A stretch of 64,000 bases of DNA from DASRAU01 sp035638075 (lineage in GTDB: Bacteria; Acidobacteriota; Polarisedimenticolia; Gp22-AA2), in contig DASRAU010000017.1 in assembly GCA_035638075.1 (NCBI GenBank), positions 39,591 to 103,590 of the forward strand. The letters are read 5' to 3'. The notes beneath the pieces are model-generated. The model saw only the letters and a program-made list of their open reading frames with translations. It was not told the origin of the DNA and ran no database searches. How positions within the stretch are numbered: the first letter of the stretch is position 1; each line of letters begins with the position of its first letter. A program made the position numbers and the translations under genes. Shown here one piece after another: positions 18,607 to 25,930 of this stretch.

Positions 18607-20307
18607 ATGGACAGCCTGGAGCGGTTCGACGGCGACGACGAACAGACCAAGGACAAGGCCCGGCCGGTCCTGCAGGCGATGGGGCTGATGGCCACGGCGG
18701 TCCTCAGCGTCTTCCTGGCCACGCTGCTCTTCATCGACTCGGCGCTGGCGTCCCCGGGCGGGCGCGGCCGTGCGCTTGGAAAGGTCTCCGACGAGGTCGT
18801 GCTGGCGGCGGAAGACGACGCGCCGTTCGACCTGGTGCCGGTCATCGTGCAGACGTATGGCGATGCGGGCGACGTCGACCTGCTGCTGGCGAAGAACCAT
18901 GGCGCCGTCGTGCGCGCCCGCCATTCCGCCATCTTCGGTTACTCCGCGCTGGTCCCGGCGGGATCGCTGGACGACCTGGCGCTCGATCCCAAGGTCGAGC
19001 GGATTTCGCTGGACGCCCCGGTCCACTCGCAGCTCGACATCGCCGTGCGCGCGGCGCGCGGCGGCTTCCTGCTCGACGCGGCGAACGGCGACGACGGCCG
19101 CGGTGTCGGCATCGCCCTCATCGACACGGGCGTGCAGCTCCACCCGGACCTGGTCCGCGCGCGTCCGGACGGCCTCATCGAGGTCGAGGTGGTCGGGCGC
19201 GAGAAGGGGTTCGCCGACTACTACGGCCACGGCACCCACGTCGCCGGCATCCTGAACGGCAGCGGGCTCGACAGCAGCGGCCCGCAGGCCTTCCGCACCT
19301 TCCGCGGCGTGGCCCCGGGCGCGCGCCTCATCTCGCTGCGCGCCCTCAACCCGGACGGCACCGGGACCACCAGCGACGTGCTGCGCGCCGTGGACTGGAC
19401 CATCCTGCACCGCCGCCAGTACAACATCCGCGTCCTCAACCTGTCGCTCGGCCACCCGGTCTACGAGTCGTTCGCGACCGACCCGCTGTGCCGCGCGGTC
19501 CGCGCGGCGACCAACGCCGGCATCGTGGTCGTCGTCGCGGCGGGCAACCTGGGCAACGTGGGCAGCGGCTTCGGGACGATCCTCAGCCCGGCGAACGAGC
19601 CGAGCGCGGTCACCGTGGGCGCGATGGACGACGGCCGCACCGTGGCGCGCGAGGACGACGTGCTGGCGCGCTTCTCGGCGCGCGGCCCGAGCCTCATCGA
19701 CCACGTGGTCAAGCCGGATCTCGTGGCGCCGGGGGCCTTCATCGTGTCGCTGCGCGCAGTCGGGTCGGCGCTCGACGTGACGCACCCCGAGACGGTCCTG
19801 CCGACCGGTGCGTACCGGACGGACGGGGACCGCGCGCGTCCCGGCGAATACACGATGTTCAGCGGCACCTCGCTGGCGGCGCCGATGGTGAGCGGCGCCG
19901 CGGCCGTGATGCTGCAGCGCGAGCCGGGCCTGCGCCCGTCGGACGTGAAGGCGCGGCTGATGGCGAGCGCCAGCAAGGACGACCACCTGCCGTTCGAGAC
20001 GGGCGCCGGCTACCTCGACATCGAGGCGGCGCTCGCGTCGCGCGTGTCGGCGTCCTCGGCCCTGTCGCCGGTGGCCGTGCCGGGCCCGGATGGAAACCTC
20101 GTGGTGCAGCCGCTCGAGGGGTCGTGGGACTCCTCCTGGCAGCAGGGGCTCATCTGGGGCGGGCAGCGCTTCTTCGGCACGCTGATGGCGACGGAGAACG
20201 ACCAGGTGACCAGCTCCGGCATCGTGTGGAGCGGGAACGGGGCGCGCCTGGCCGGGGTCGACACCCTGACCGCGAGCGGGATCCTCTGGGCCGGCGGCGG
20301 GAAATGA
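18607..20307 (+). CDS. Secreted S8 subtilisin-like serine protease
   Basis: Extracytoplasmic protease of 566 residues. A membrane segment at about residues 25-45 ends in SALAS and acts as signal peptide or anchor; an inhibitor-like prodomain follows (about 60-135). The catalytic triad is complete: Asp in ALIDTGV, His in GHGTHVAGI and Ser in GTSLAAPMVSG. The last 70 residues are a tail with repeated Gly-Ile/Leu-Val-Trp motifs (GLIWGG, SGIVWSG, SGILWAGG), seen on subtilases of soil bacteria and of unknown role. The ribosome site AGGGAGAGAGAGG precedes the ATG. A strong terminator lies downstream at 20392. Confidence 0.93.
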   Translation: MDSLERFDGDDEQTKDKARPVLQAMGLMATAVLSVFLATLLFIDSALASPGGRGRALGKVSDEVVLAAEDDAPFDLVPVIVQTYGDAGDVDLLLAKNHGAVVRARHSAIFGYSALVPAGSLDDLALDPKVERISLDAPVHSQLDIAVRAARGGFLLDAANGDDGRGVGIALIDTGVQLHPDLVRARPDGLIEVEVVGREKGFADYYGHGTHVAGILNGSGLDSSGPQAFRTFRGVAPGARLISLRALNPDGTGTTSDVLRAVDWTILHRRQYNIRVLNLSLGHPVYESFATDPLCRAVRAATNAGIVVVVAAGNLGNVGSGFGTILSPANEPSAVTVGAMDDGRTVAREDDVLARFSARGPSLIDHVVKPDLVAPGAFIVSLRAVGSALDVTHPETVLPTGAYRTDGDRARPGEYTMFSGTSLAAPMVSGAAAVMLQREPGLRPSDVKARLMASASKDDHLPFETGAGYLDIEAALASRVSASSALSPVAVPGPDGNLVVQPLEGSWDSSWQQGLIWGGQRFFGTLMATENDQVTSSGIVWSGNGARLAGVDTLTASGILWAGGGK

Positions 20308-20391
20308 GATGACATTCGACGACGCGTTCTGCCCGAGAACGACGCGGGGACAGCCCGGGACCTGAAGCGTCCCGCGCCCCGCGACCCGACA

Positions 20392-20431
20392 GACGGCCGC
20401 GCCGACCCTCCCCGGCGCGGCCGTCGACTTT
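20392..20431 (+). terminator. Intrinsic terminator after the subtilase gene
   Basis: A perfect 12-bp stem, GACGGCCGCGCC with GGCGCGGCCGTC, around a 10-base loop is followed by GACTTTTC on the plus strand. It lies between two convergent genes; the U tract favours the plus-strand transcript. Confidence 0.8.
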
Positions 20432-21238
20432 TCAGGCGGCGGCGAGCTGCAGCGCCAGGAGCGTGGCGTCGTCGCGCCGCGCGTCCCCTTCGAAGGCCTC
20501 GAGACCGGCCTCGATCGCGGCGAGGGCGCCCTCGGCCGACAGCGGCTCGACCGCGTCGAGCGCGCCGGCGAGACGGCCGAGGCCGAAGAACTCGCCGTCC
20601 AATCGCTCCGCTTCGGTGACGCCGTCGGTCGTCATCACCACCACTTCGCCCGGACGAAGCACGATGGCGCCGGTGTCGAAGCGGCGCCGGTCGAGCAGCC
20701 CCAGGACCGGGCCGGTCGCGGATCCGAAGGCGATCGCGGCTTCCCCCGGGACGCGCCGGAACGCCGGCGGGTGCCCGCCGCTGGCGTAGCGGAACAGGCC
20801 GTTGCCGAGGTCGAGCGTGCCGAGGAAGAGCGTGACGTACATCGCATCGAGACGGGCGCCGCAGAGAATCCTGTTCACCCGCTCGAGCGTGTCGCCCGGA
20901 GAGGCGCCGAGCGGCGCGACGTGACGCACGATCGAGCGCACGAACGCCGCCATCACCCCGGCCGGCGTCCCTTTCCCCGAGACGTCGCCGATCACCACCG
21001 CGATCTCGCGGTCGGAGAGGGGGAAGGCGTCGACCAGGTCCCCGCTGACCAGCCGCGCGGGGCGCTCGCTCGCGGCCACCGCGAAGCCGTCTCCGTGGAA
21101 CCGGGGAAGGATCGGGGGAGCCTCGACGCCGCCGCGGCCTCCCGGGAACACCGGTCCGCCGCGACGCCCCTCGGCGGCGCGCGCCGAGCGAGCCAGGCGG
21201 TCGAGCGCTTCGACGTCGGTCCAGAGATTGGTCGCCAT
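20432..21238 (-). CDS. PP2C/SpoIIE-type serine phosphatase
   Basis: A 268-residue metal-dependent phosphatase domain of the RsbU/SpoIIE kind, which usually dephosphorylates anti-anti-sigma factors in partner-switching pathways. Seen motifs: GDLVDAFPLSDREIAVVIGDVSGKG (metal-binding aspartates), YVTLFLGTLD, RYASGGHPPAF and a late MTTDGVTEA. No sensor or membrane domain precedes it, apart from about 40 N-terminal residues. The ATG at 21238 has GGGGGA nearby; the longer reading frame upstream overlaps the divergent gene and looks non-coding. No anti-sigma partner gene is adjacent. Confidence 0.85.
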   Translation of the reverse strand: MATNLWTDVEALDRLARSARAAEGRRGGPVFPGGRGGVEAPPILPRFHGDGFAVAASERPARLVSGDLVDAFPLSDREIAVVIGDVSGKGTPAGVMAAFVRSIVRHVAPLGASPGDTLERVNRILCGARLDAMYVTLFLGTLDLGNGLFRYASGGHPPAFRRVPGEAAIAFGSATGPVLGLLDRRRFDTGAIVLRPGEVVVMTTDGVTEAERLDGEFFGLGRLAGALDAVEPLSAEGALAAIEAGLEAFEGDARRDDATLLALQLAAA

Positions 21239-21320
21239 GATGTCCCCCGGTGGGTCCCCGCCTTCGGACCGTGAAGATACGCTTCGACCGCGCGCGCGGA
21301 TCGCCATTCGAGGTAAAAAG

Positions 21321-22352
21321 ATGTCACCGATGTCAACGATTCGTGCACGCAGACGGCTGGCGGCGGGATGGCTCGCGGCCGTCGTCGCTTTCGCCCCGGC
21401 CGCGGCTGTCGTCGCCACGCCGGGCGCGACGGTCGCAGCGACACCAGCGACGACCACTCCCGCAACGACATTGTCTCCGGGCTCCGACGGAGCGCTGCGC
21501 GTGGCCTCGTGGAACATCGAGTGGCTCGCCGCGCGGGATGGCGCCGGCGCCGTGCCCCGCCGGAGCGTCGACTACGATCGTTTGCACCGCTACGCCGACG
21601 AGCTCGACGCCGACATCGTGGCGCTCCAGGAGGTGGAAGGGGCCGGGGCGGCGCGGCGCGTGTTCGATCCCGGACGCTACGAGTTCCTGTTCGCCGCGGG
21701 AGGAGGCTCCGTCCAGCGGGCCGGGTTCGCCTGGAAGAAAGGACTGCGGGTCACGCCGCATCCGGACTTCGTGGCCATCGGGCTCGACGGCCGCAGCCGC
21801 AGGGCCGCCGACATCACGGTGCACACGGCGCACGGCGACCTGCGCCTTCTGAGCATTCACCTCAAGAGCGGCTGCGCGTCCGGGCGTCTCGATGGCCCCG
21901 ACGCCGCCTGCGCGATGCTCCGAACACAGGCGCGGCGGCTGGAGGAGTGGGTCGACGCGCGGGCAGGCGAAGCGGTTCCTTTCGCCGTGCTGGGGGATTT
22001 CAACCGGCGCTTCACCGCGAAGGATCCTTTCTGGAACGGCCTCGACGACAGCGACCCGCCGGAAGCGGATCTCCTGGACGCCGGCTTCGGACGCCATCCC
22101 CCGTGCTGGGGCGGGCGGTACCGGCAATACATCGACCACATCGTCCTGAGCCGGACCGCCGCGACTTGGCTCGTCCCGAACTCCTTCGCGCAGCAGGTGT
22201 ACGACCCGGCTGACGAAGCGAGTGCTGCGGTTCTTTCCGACCATTGCCCCATCATCGCCCTGCTCGACTCCTCCCGCGCCGCATCGCCCCTCCGGTCGAG
22301 CTCCACGAAGGAACCCGGCCCCGGAAAAAAGGGACTCCCGGCCAGGCCTTGA
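21321..22352 (+). CDS. Secreted endonuclease/exonuclease/phosphatase-family protein
   Basis: A 343-residue protein with a classical signal peptide (Arg-rich start, then AAGWLAAVVAFAPAAAVVA). The DNase I-like fold follows: NIEWLAA, LQEVEG, LSIHLKSGC, GDFNRRF and SDHCPIIA supply the Mg-binding and catalytic Asn, Glu, Asp and His. Substrates of this superfamily include nucleic acids, sphingomyelin and phosphoinositides, and the sequence does not decide between them. The chosen ATG at 21321 has GAGG six bases upstream, and the signal peptide begins right after it. A short hairpin follows the stop codon. Confidence 0.88.
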   Translation: MSPMSTIRARRRLAAGWLAAVVAFAPAAAVVATPGATVAATPATTTPATTLSPGSDGALRVASWNIEWLAARDGAGAVPRRSVDYDRLHRYADELDADIVALQEVEGAGAARRVFDPGRYEFLFAAGGGSVQRAGFAWKKGLRVTPHPDFVAIGLDGRSRRAADITVHTAHGDLRLLSIHLKSGCASGRLDGPDAACAMLRTQARRLEEWVDARAGEAVPFAVLGDFNRRFTAKDPFWNGLDDSDPPEADLLDAGFGRHPPCWGGRYRQYIDHIVLSRTAATWLVPNSFAQQVYDPADEASAAVLSDHCPIIALLDSSRAASPLRSSSTKEPGPGKKGLPARP

Positions 22353-22354
22353 GC

Positions 22355-22372
22355 GGAGCGGCTTTCCGCTCC
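22355..22372 (+). terminator. Stem-loop after the EEP-family gene
   Basis: GGAGCGG and CCGCTCC pair around a CTTT loop three bases after the stop codon. There is no U tract, so termination is possible but unproven. Confidence 0.4.
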
Positions 22373-22531
22373 TCCGGTCAGGAATCGCAAGACCCGAACC
22401 CTCGTCATTCTCCGGATGGAGTCCCGTCCGCCCCGCCTTCTACAGTGGTCGCGGAATGGGTTTCCGAGGCGACCGCCGGGTCGGCTGCCTCCACGAGCCC
22501 TCGAGGACTTTGGCAATCAAGGAGCGAGGAC

Positions 22532-22888
22532 ATGGCTGAGAACAAGGACAATCGGAAGGAAGGTGGCGGCTCATCGCGCAAGCGCAGCTCGTCGGGCCGC
22601 GGTTTTGCCGCGATGGACGAGGAGAAGCAGCGGAAGATTGCGCGCGAAGGCGGGCGCAGCGTCCCGGACGAGAAGCGCTCTTTCTCGCAGGACCACGTGC
22701 TGGCCGCCGAGGCGGGCCGCAAGGGCGGACAGAGCGTCCCGGGCGAGAAGCGCTCCTTCTCGCGGGATCGGGAACTTGCGGCCGAGGCGGGCCGCAAGGG
22801 CGGTGAGAGCCGCGGATCGTCCGGCGGGGGCCGGGCCCCGAATCGCGACGACGGCGACGGTCGGGGCTCGAACCGCGACGACCACTAG
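22532..22888 (+). CDS. KGG-repeat general stress protein
   Basis: A 118-residue, highly charged, hydrophilic protein with three stress-induced KGG-type motifs (AREGGRSVPDEKRSFS, AGRKGGQSVPGEKRSFS, AGRKGGESRG), as in enterobacterial YciG/GsiB-like proteins linked to desiccation and general stress. It is predicted to be largely disordered and cytosolic. The ATG has GGAG and GAGG just upstream. It ends five bases before the left attachment repeat of the mobile element, so it is the last chromosomal gene on that side; its end appears intact. Confidence 0.85.
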   Translation: MAENKDNRKEGGGSSRKRSSSGRGFAAMDEEKQRKIAREGGRSVPDEKRSFSQDHVLAAEAGRKGGQSVPGEKRSFSRDRELAAEAGRKGGESRGSSGGGRAPNRDDGDGRGSNRDDH

Positions 22889-22893
22889 AGGGT

Positions 22894-22951
22894 TGGTGCC
22901 GGAGGTCGGACTCGAACCGACATGGGCTTGCGCCCGCGGGATTTTGAGTCC
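22894..22951. repeat. attL: 58-bp copy of the 3' part of tRNA-Leu
   Basis: These 58 bases are identical to 36672-36729. They correspond to the tRNA-Leu(CAA) gene from its encoded CCA back through the T arm and variable region to the anticodon stem-loop. The 5' third of the tRNA is absent here, so this is the displaced fragment left by integration and not a functional tRNA. Confidence 0.93.
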
Positions 22952-23076
22952 TCGGTCGTCCCGGTGGAGCATGTGACGCAATCGGGACCATCGTCGCAAC
23001 CCCGCGCGCTGCGCGGGTTCCCGGTGACGGGACTCCGCGGTGTCTGTCCGTTCGTCCCGGTCCGGACATGTAGTCC

Positions 23077-23096
23077 GGGCACAGAAGGGGCGCAAA
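23077..23096 (+). promoter_or_regulatory. Putative integrase arm-type site, left
   Basis: GGGCACAGAAGGGGCGCAAA matches 18 of 20 bases of the sequence at 36578-36597, in the same orientation. The motif is itself a doubled GGCACA/GCRCAAA with one helical-turn spacing, as expected for an integrase N-domain site. It lies 125 bp inside attL. Confidence 0.5.
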
Positions 23097-23116
23097 GGCG
23101 CAATGCGAGAGAGGCC

Positions 23117-23550
23117 GATGGCGTCCAGCTCCTCGAGAGGGCCGACGAGCAGGTGCCCACGGCGCACCCGCGGGCGCGGCGACGGCCGGCGCTGAGGTCC
23201 TGGCCGCCCGGCGATGACGTCCAGCTGCTCGAGGCCGACGAGCTGGCGCCCGCGGGCGCATCCGCGGCGCGACGCCGGCGCTGAGGCCGGGACGCCTGGC
23301 GATGGCGTCCAGCTCCTCGAGAGGCCGACGAGCAGGTGCCCGCGGCGCATCCGCGGCACGTCGCCGGCGCTGAGGCCGGGACGCCTAGCGATGGCGTCCA
23401 GCTCCTCGAGAGGCCGCCGGAGTCGCCGGCGCCGAGGTCCTGGCCGCCTGGCGATGACGTCCAGCTGCTCGAGGCCGAACGTTCTGGCGCTCGGGGCGCA
23501 CCCGCGGTTGCGTCGCTTGGGTCCCGACGCCGGCGACTCCGGCGGCCTCC
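23117..23550. repeat. Imperfect tandem repeat array, about 90-bp unit
   Basis: Five copies begin with GATGRCGTCCAGCTSCTCGAG at 23117, 23213, 23301, 23390 and 23453, spaced 96, 88, 89 and 63 bp. The interior also repeats: GCCGACGAGC, CATCCGCGGC and GCCGGCGCTGAGG. Copies 2 and 3 are nearly identical along their length. Copies 1, 3 and 4 share one version of the start, copies 2 and 5 the other, which suggests duplication of a larger block. Confidence 0.75.
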
Positions 23551-24228
23551 CTAAATCAGAAGATCGTCATCGGTAGCCGCCTCGTCCCTGGCCCGGGAAA
23601 ACTTCGGAGGCAGTAGCACGAAGGGATTTTCGGCTGTCAGGTCGCTGATGAGCACGCGGAAGTTCTTTGCGGCAAGCACGAAGTCCCACACGGCATAGAA
23701 GAGCAGGACGTCAACGCCGGTCTTCGTGAACTTGGCCACGAGCTCGTCCACCTGGCGCCTTCTTGTCGCGTTTGAGTGGAAAATATGGGCGTTGATCATC
23801 GCGTCGATGACTTGCTCCGAAGTGGCCGTGGCCGCGTTCGGTGCACGGGCTCCGAGCTTCATGGCGTTGCGCACGAACGAGCTCCGCGCCTGCAGCTTTA
23901 GAGACTTGAGGCAGGCGCGCATGCCGGAGTCTGCACAGCACCGGTTCACAATTTTCAAGTTCCGTCTGAGGTTGCCGGGTTCCTCCTGGGCATACAGGTG
24001 CCGGAAATCGACGTAGAGGAGCTCGAGGCCCTCGCTTTTCGGAATGGTGCCTTCAAACCGCATCCCGCCGTCCGGCAGACGACAGAGGTGATGAGAGAGC
24101 TGACCGAGTTTGAGGCTGGCGGCTCTGTCCGCGGCCTTCGAAGCGCGCTCCTTGAAAACCTCGAGGCAGCGCCATTCCTCCTCGGTGGGAAGCGCACCAA
24201 GCTTCAGGCTGACGAAATTGACCGGCAC
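23551..24228 (-). CDS. Element cargo protein A, unknown function
   Basis: A 225-residue protein with no family I can recognise. It is mixed alpha/beta by eye, with no signal peptide. The central part has LELLYVDFRHLYAQEEPGNL and a Cys pair (NRCCADSG); a hydrophobic stretch near the C-terminus (VDVLLFYAVWDFVLAAKNFRVLI, read as two blocks) looks buried rather than membrane. Base composition is clearly less GC-rich than the surrounding host genes. It is the last gene of a three-gene minus-strand operon next to attL, with only four bases between it and the 67-residue gene upstream. The position is typical for cargo, but no function is evident. Confidence 0.7.
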   Translation of the reverse strand: MPVNFVSLKLGALPTEEEWRCLEVFKERASKAADRAASLKLGQLSHHLCRLPDGGMRFEGTIPKSEGLELLYVDFRHLYAQEEPGNLRRNLKIVNRCCADSGMRACLKSLKLQARSSFVRNAMKLGARAPNAATATSEQVIDAMINAHIFHSNATRRRQVDELVAKFTKTGVDVLLFYAVWDFVLAAKNFRVLISDLTAENPFVLLPPKFSRARDEAATDDDLLI

Positions 24229-24232
24229 GGAG

Positions 24233-24436
24233 CTAGTTTTGCGGCTGCTGCGCGGCGGCGATCTTCAGCACATCCCTGTAGAGCTCTAGGAGTTTCAGCG
24301 CCGGCTCGTTGTGCCGGTCGAGGATCCCCTGGCCTGGAAAGGCCTTCTCGAGCTCCGCGTATGCGCGTGTCATCGATTCGCTGGACGTCGCGACCTGCTG
24401 CAGCAGGCTCTTGATTCGATTTGCATCGGAGTTCAT
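24233..24436 (-). CDS. Element cargo protein B, small unknown
   Basis: A 67-residue, mostly helical, Gln/Ala/Leu-rich protein without cysteines. It is too short and plain to assign. It overlaps the stop of the 240-residue gene upstream by four bases and is separated from the 225-residue gene by four bases, so all three are almost certainly translated from one transcript. Small middle proteins in such operons may act as chaperones, antitoxins or adaptors, but nothing in the sequence proves this. Confidence 0.65.
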   Translation of the reverse strand: MNSDANRIKSLLQQVATSSESMTRAYAELEKAFPGQGILDRHNEPALKLLELYRDVLKIAAAQQPQN

Positions 24437-25155
24437 GGGCGGGCCTCCAGTTCCTCACCTGCCGCGGGGCCATTTCGGTTGGGGAGCTCCACAAGGGCCG
24501 GGGGTTTCGGTTCAGCGCCAAGCAGCAAGCGCTCTTTTTTCTGGAAGAGTGAGGCCTCATCGGCCGCGAACGACGAATAGCCGGCGAGCAGGGCCACGAC
24601 CAGAAAAGAGAAGAGCTTCACGCCTCGCAGGGCCAGGTCGAGGCGCGCCCGGATCTCCTTCTGGGAGATGTCCGCGCCACGCTCGATCTCGCGTTCGATC
24701 TGCTCCATCTCGCCGACCGTCGCCGCCTCGAGGGCGCGCGCGGTCGGCGCCAGGTCGATCGTCCCGGCGACGGCGTCGGACGGGGTCGGCAGGCGGATCG
24801 AGCCCGGAATTGGGGGCGGACCAGTCGCATCGATCTCGGGCGTGCCATCCGAGAAGAGATCGAAGCCTGCATCCTCGAATCGGGCCTTGATCATTCCGAG
24901 GCAGAAAGCTCCCAGCAGGCGCCGGCGGATCGTCTCAGGCGAGAGCATCGCGCCGTCTGCGATTTCTCGGCTCATGACCTCGGACTCCGCGCTTGTCGCC
25001 GATGAGATCGCGCTGTCCAGCTGCCCGACCCAAGCAGCGTCATCGATGCGGCGGCAGCGCTCCTCCACGTCTTCCGGGTCGCACCCGAAGCGCTTCGCGA
25101 GGCGCTCGCGCGCCGCGGCAGTCAGCGGCAGGTCGTCTTCGTATCCCAGGCTCAC
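24433..25155 (-). CDS. Element cargo protein C with a C-terminal membrane segment
   Basis: A 240-residue protein, first gene of the cargo operon. The N-terminal 100 residues are helical and acidic, with RERLAKRFGCDPEDVEERCRR near the start. A Pro-rich linker (GPPPIPGSIRLPTP) follows, then charged helices. At about residues 180-200 is a single strong hydrophobic segment (KLFSFLVVALLAGYSSF), flanked by basic residues, that could span the membrane. The tail is Pro-rich. I recognise no family. A cytosolic domain plus one membrane segment is compatible with a membrane-acting effector, but this is only a guess. Confidence 0.65.
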   Translation of the reverse strand: MSLGYEDDLPLTAAARERLAKRFGCDPEDVEERCRRIDDAAWVGQLDSAISSATSAESEVMSREIADGAMLSPETIRRRLLGAFCLGMIKARFEDAGFDLFSDGTPEIDATGPPPIPGSIRLPTPSDAVAGTIDLAPTARALEAATVGEMEQIEREIERGADISQKEIRARLDLALRGVKLFSFLVVALLAGYSSFAADEASLFQKKERLLLGAEPKPPALVELPNRNGPAAGEELEARP

Positions 25156-25639
25156 GATGGGGTCCTCCGCGGCTACTTCAGGCCGGCCTCGCCTGGCACG
25201 GGATGGTCTTTGGTGCAGCGATCGAGCACACTCCTGCGAAACGGTCAGCCCGGTCCAGCATCAGGGCTGCCGCGATTGCCCGCATGGAAGGTTCCCCCAT
25301 GGATTTCTTGGCCACCTTGTACGGCGCTCAGGCGCGTGTGTCAAGCGACCGAGGTGCGCTGGTGCGCCCTTCAGTGCCCGGCGGGGCGCCCCAGCGGCGC
25401 AGATCGCGAGCGGCGCGCCTCCTGGCTATCGGAGCAACGGCCTCCGCGGTCCCATCTTGGGGAACTCAAAACCGTGCTGGAGGCGGGTTTTGCTTTCCGA
25501 GTTCCCCAAGATCGATCTGACCTGACATCCTGCCGGGCGTAAATCGGTCGGAGTGGGCAGCGCAAGCCGTTGCAACGGTGGCGCGCTCCCGCGCGCGCCG
25601 GCGCCGCCTACTCCGACCTCGCCCCGCGGGAGGGCGCTG
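25156..25639. promoter_or_regulatory. Divergent control region of the element, 484 bp
   Basis: No gene I trust. It separates the leftward cargo operon from the rightward phage-type genes, where an immunity-type operator region would be expected. It contains a long inverted repeat at 25454-25512 and a CCGTTGCAACGG palindrome at 25567-25578. No recognisable repressor gene is encoded here. Confidence 0.45.
25454..25512. repeat. Perfect 14-bp inverted repeat with nested stem
   Basis: ATCTTGGGGAACTC at 25454-25467 is the exact reverse complement of 25499-25512. Immediately inside, AAAACC can pair with GGTTTT, extending the hairpin to about 20 bp with a small internal bulge. It lies in the divergent control region, so an operator, a structured leader or a replication hairpin are all possible; there is no U tract. 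Confidence 0.75.
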
Positions 25640-25930
25640 ATGCGAGCGCAGGAAGCCAGCACTCAAGAAACCTCACAGGCGCAACCCGCGACCCAGGCCG
25701 ACCTTGCTGCGCTTCTTCGGGAGGCGGCTGAGGCCGCTCAACGTTGCGTCAGCGGCTTGGATGCGTTCCTGGCCTCCATCGCCGCCGATGCGGATGGGCT
25801 GGCAAGGATGCTCGCGCAGCTGCAGGCGACGATGCTTCCCGTCCTGCCCCTCCTCGAAGCTCGGGCGGAAATTGTCTTCCCCTCTCCCGCGCCGATCCTC
25901 ACGGTCTTCCTGGACTTCGATGCGCCGTGA
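25640..25930 (+). CDS. Small hypothetical phage-type protein
   Basis: A 96-residue, helical, Ala/Gln-rich protein, acidic in its middle part (LAALLREAAEAAQRCVSGLDAFLASIAADADG). No family is recognised. The ATG has GGGAGGG upstream. Its last 11 bases overlap the start of the replication-like gene, so the two are translationally linked, and it is the first gene of the rightward transcript. Confidence 0.6.
   Translation: MRAQEASTQETSQAQPATQADLAALLREAAEAAQRCVSGLDAFLASIAADADGLARMLAQLQATMLPVLPLLEARAEIVFPSPAPILTVFLDFDAP

Larger units (their letters stand above)
22952..23550. other. Gene-free left end of the element, 599 bp
   Basis: No convincing gene. From left to right it holds three short perfect hairpins at 23001-23078, an arm-site-like 20-mer at 23077-23096 that recurs near the right end, and an imperfect tandem repeat array from 23117. 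This is what would be attP and adjacent regulatory sequence in the excised circle. Confidence 0.55.

Noticed and set aside
22894..22951. A second tRNA-Leu gene
   Set aside because: Only the 3' part is present; the acceptor 5' strand and D arm are missing, and the following bases do not fit. It is the attL fragment.
23117..23550. CRISPR array
   Set aside because: The units are about 90 bp, similar along much of their length and unevenly spaced; there are no unique spacers of constant size and no cas genes.
24233..25155. Toxin-antitoxin pair made of the 67- and 240-residue proteins
   Set aside because: Neither shows a known toxin fold or an antitoxin DNA-binding motif, and a third gene is equally coupled. 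It was left as an operon of unknown function.
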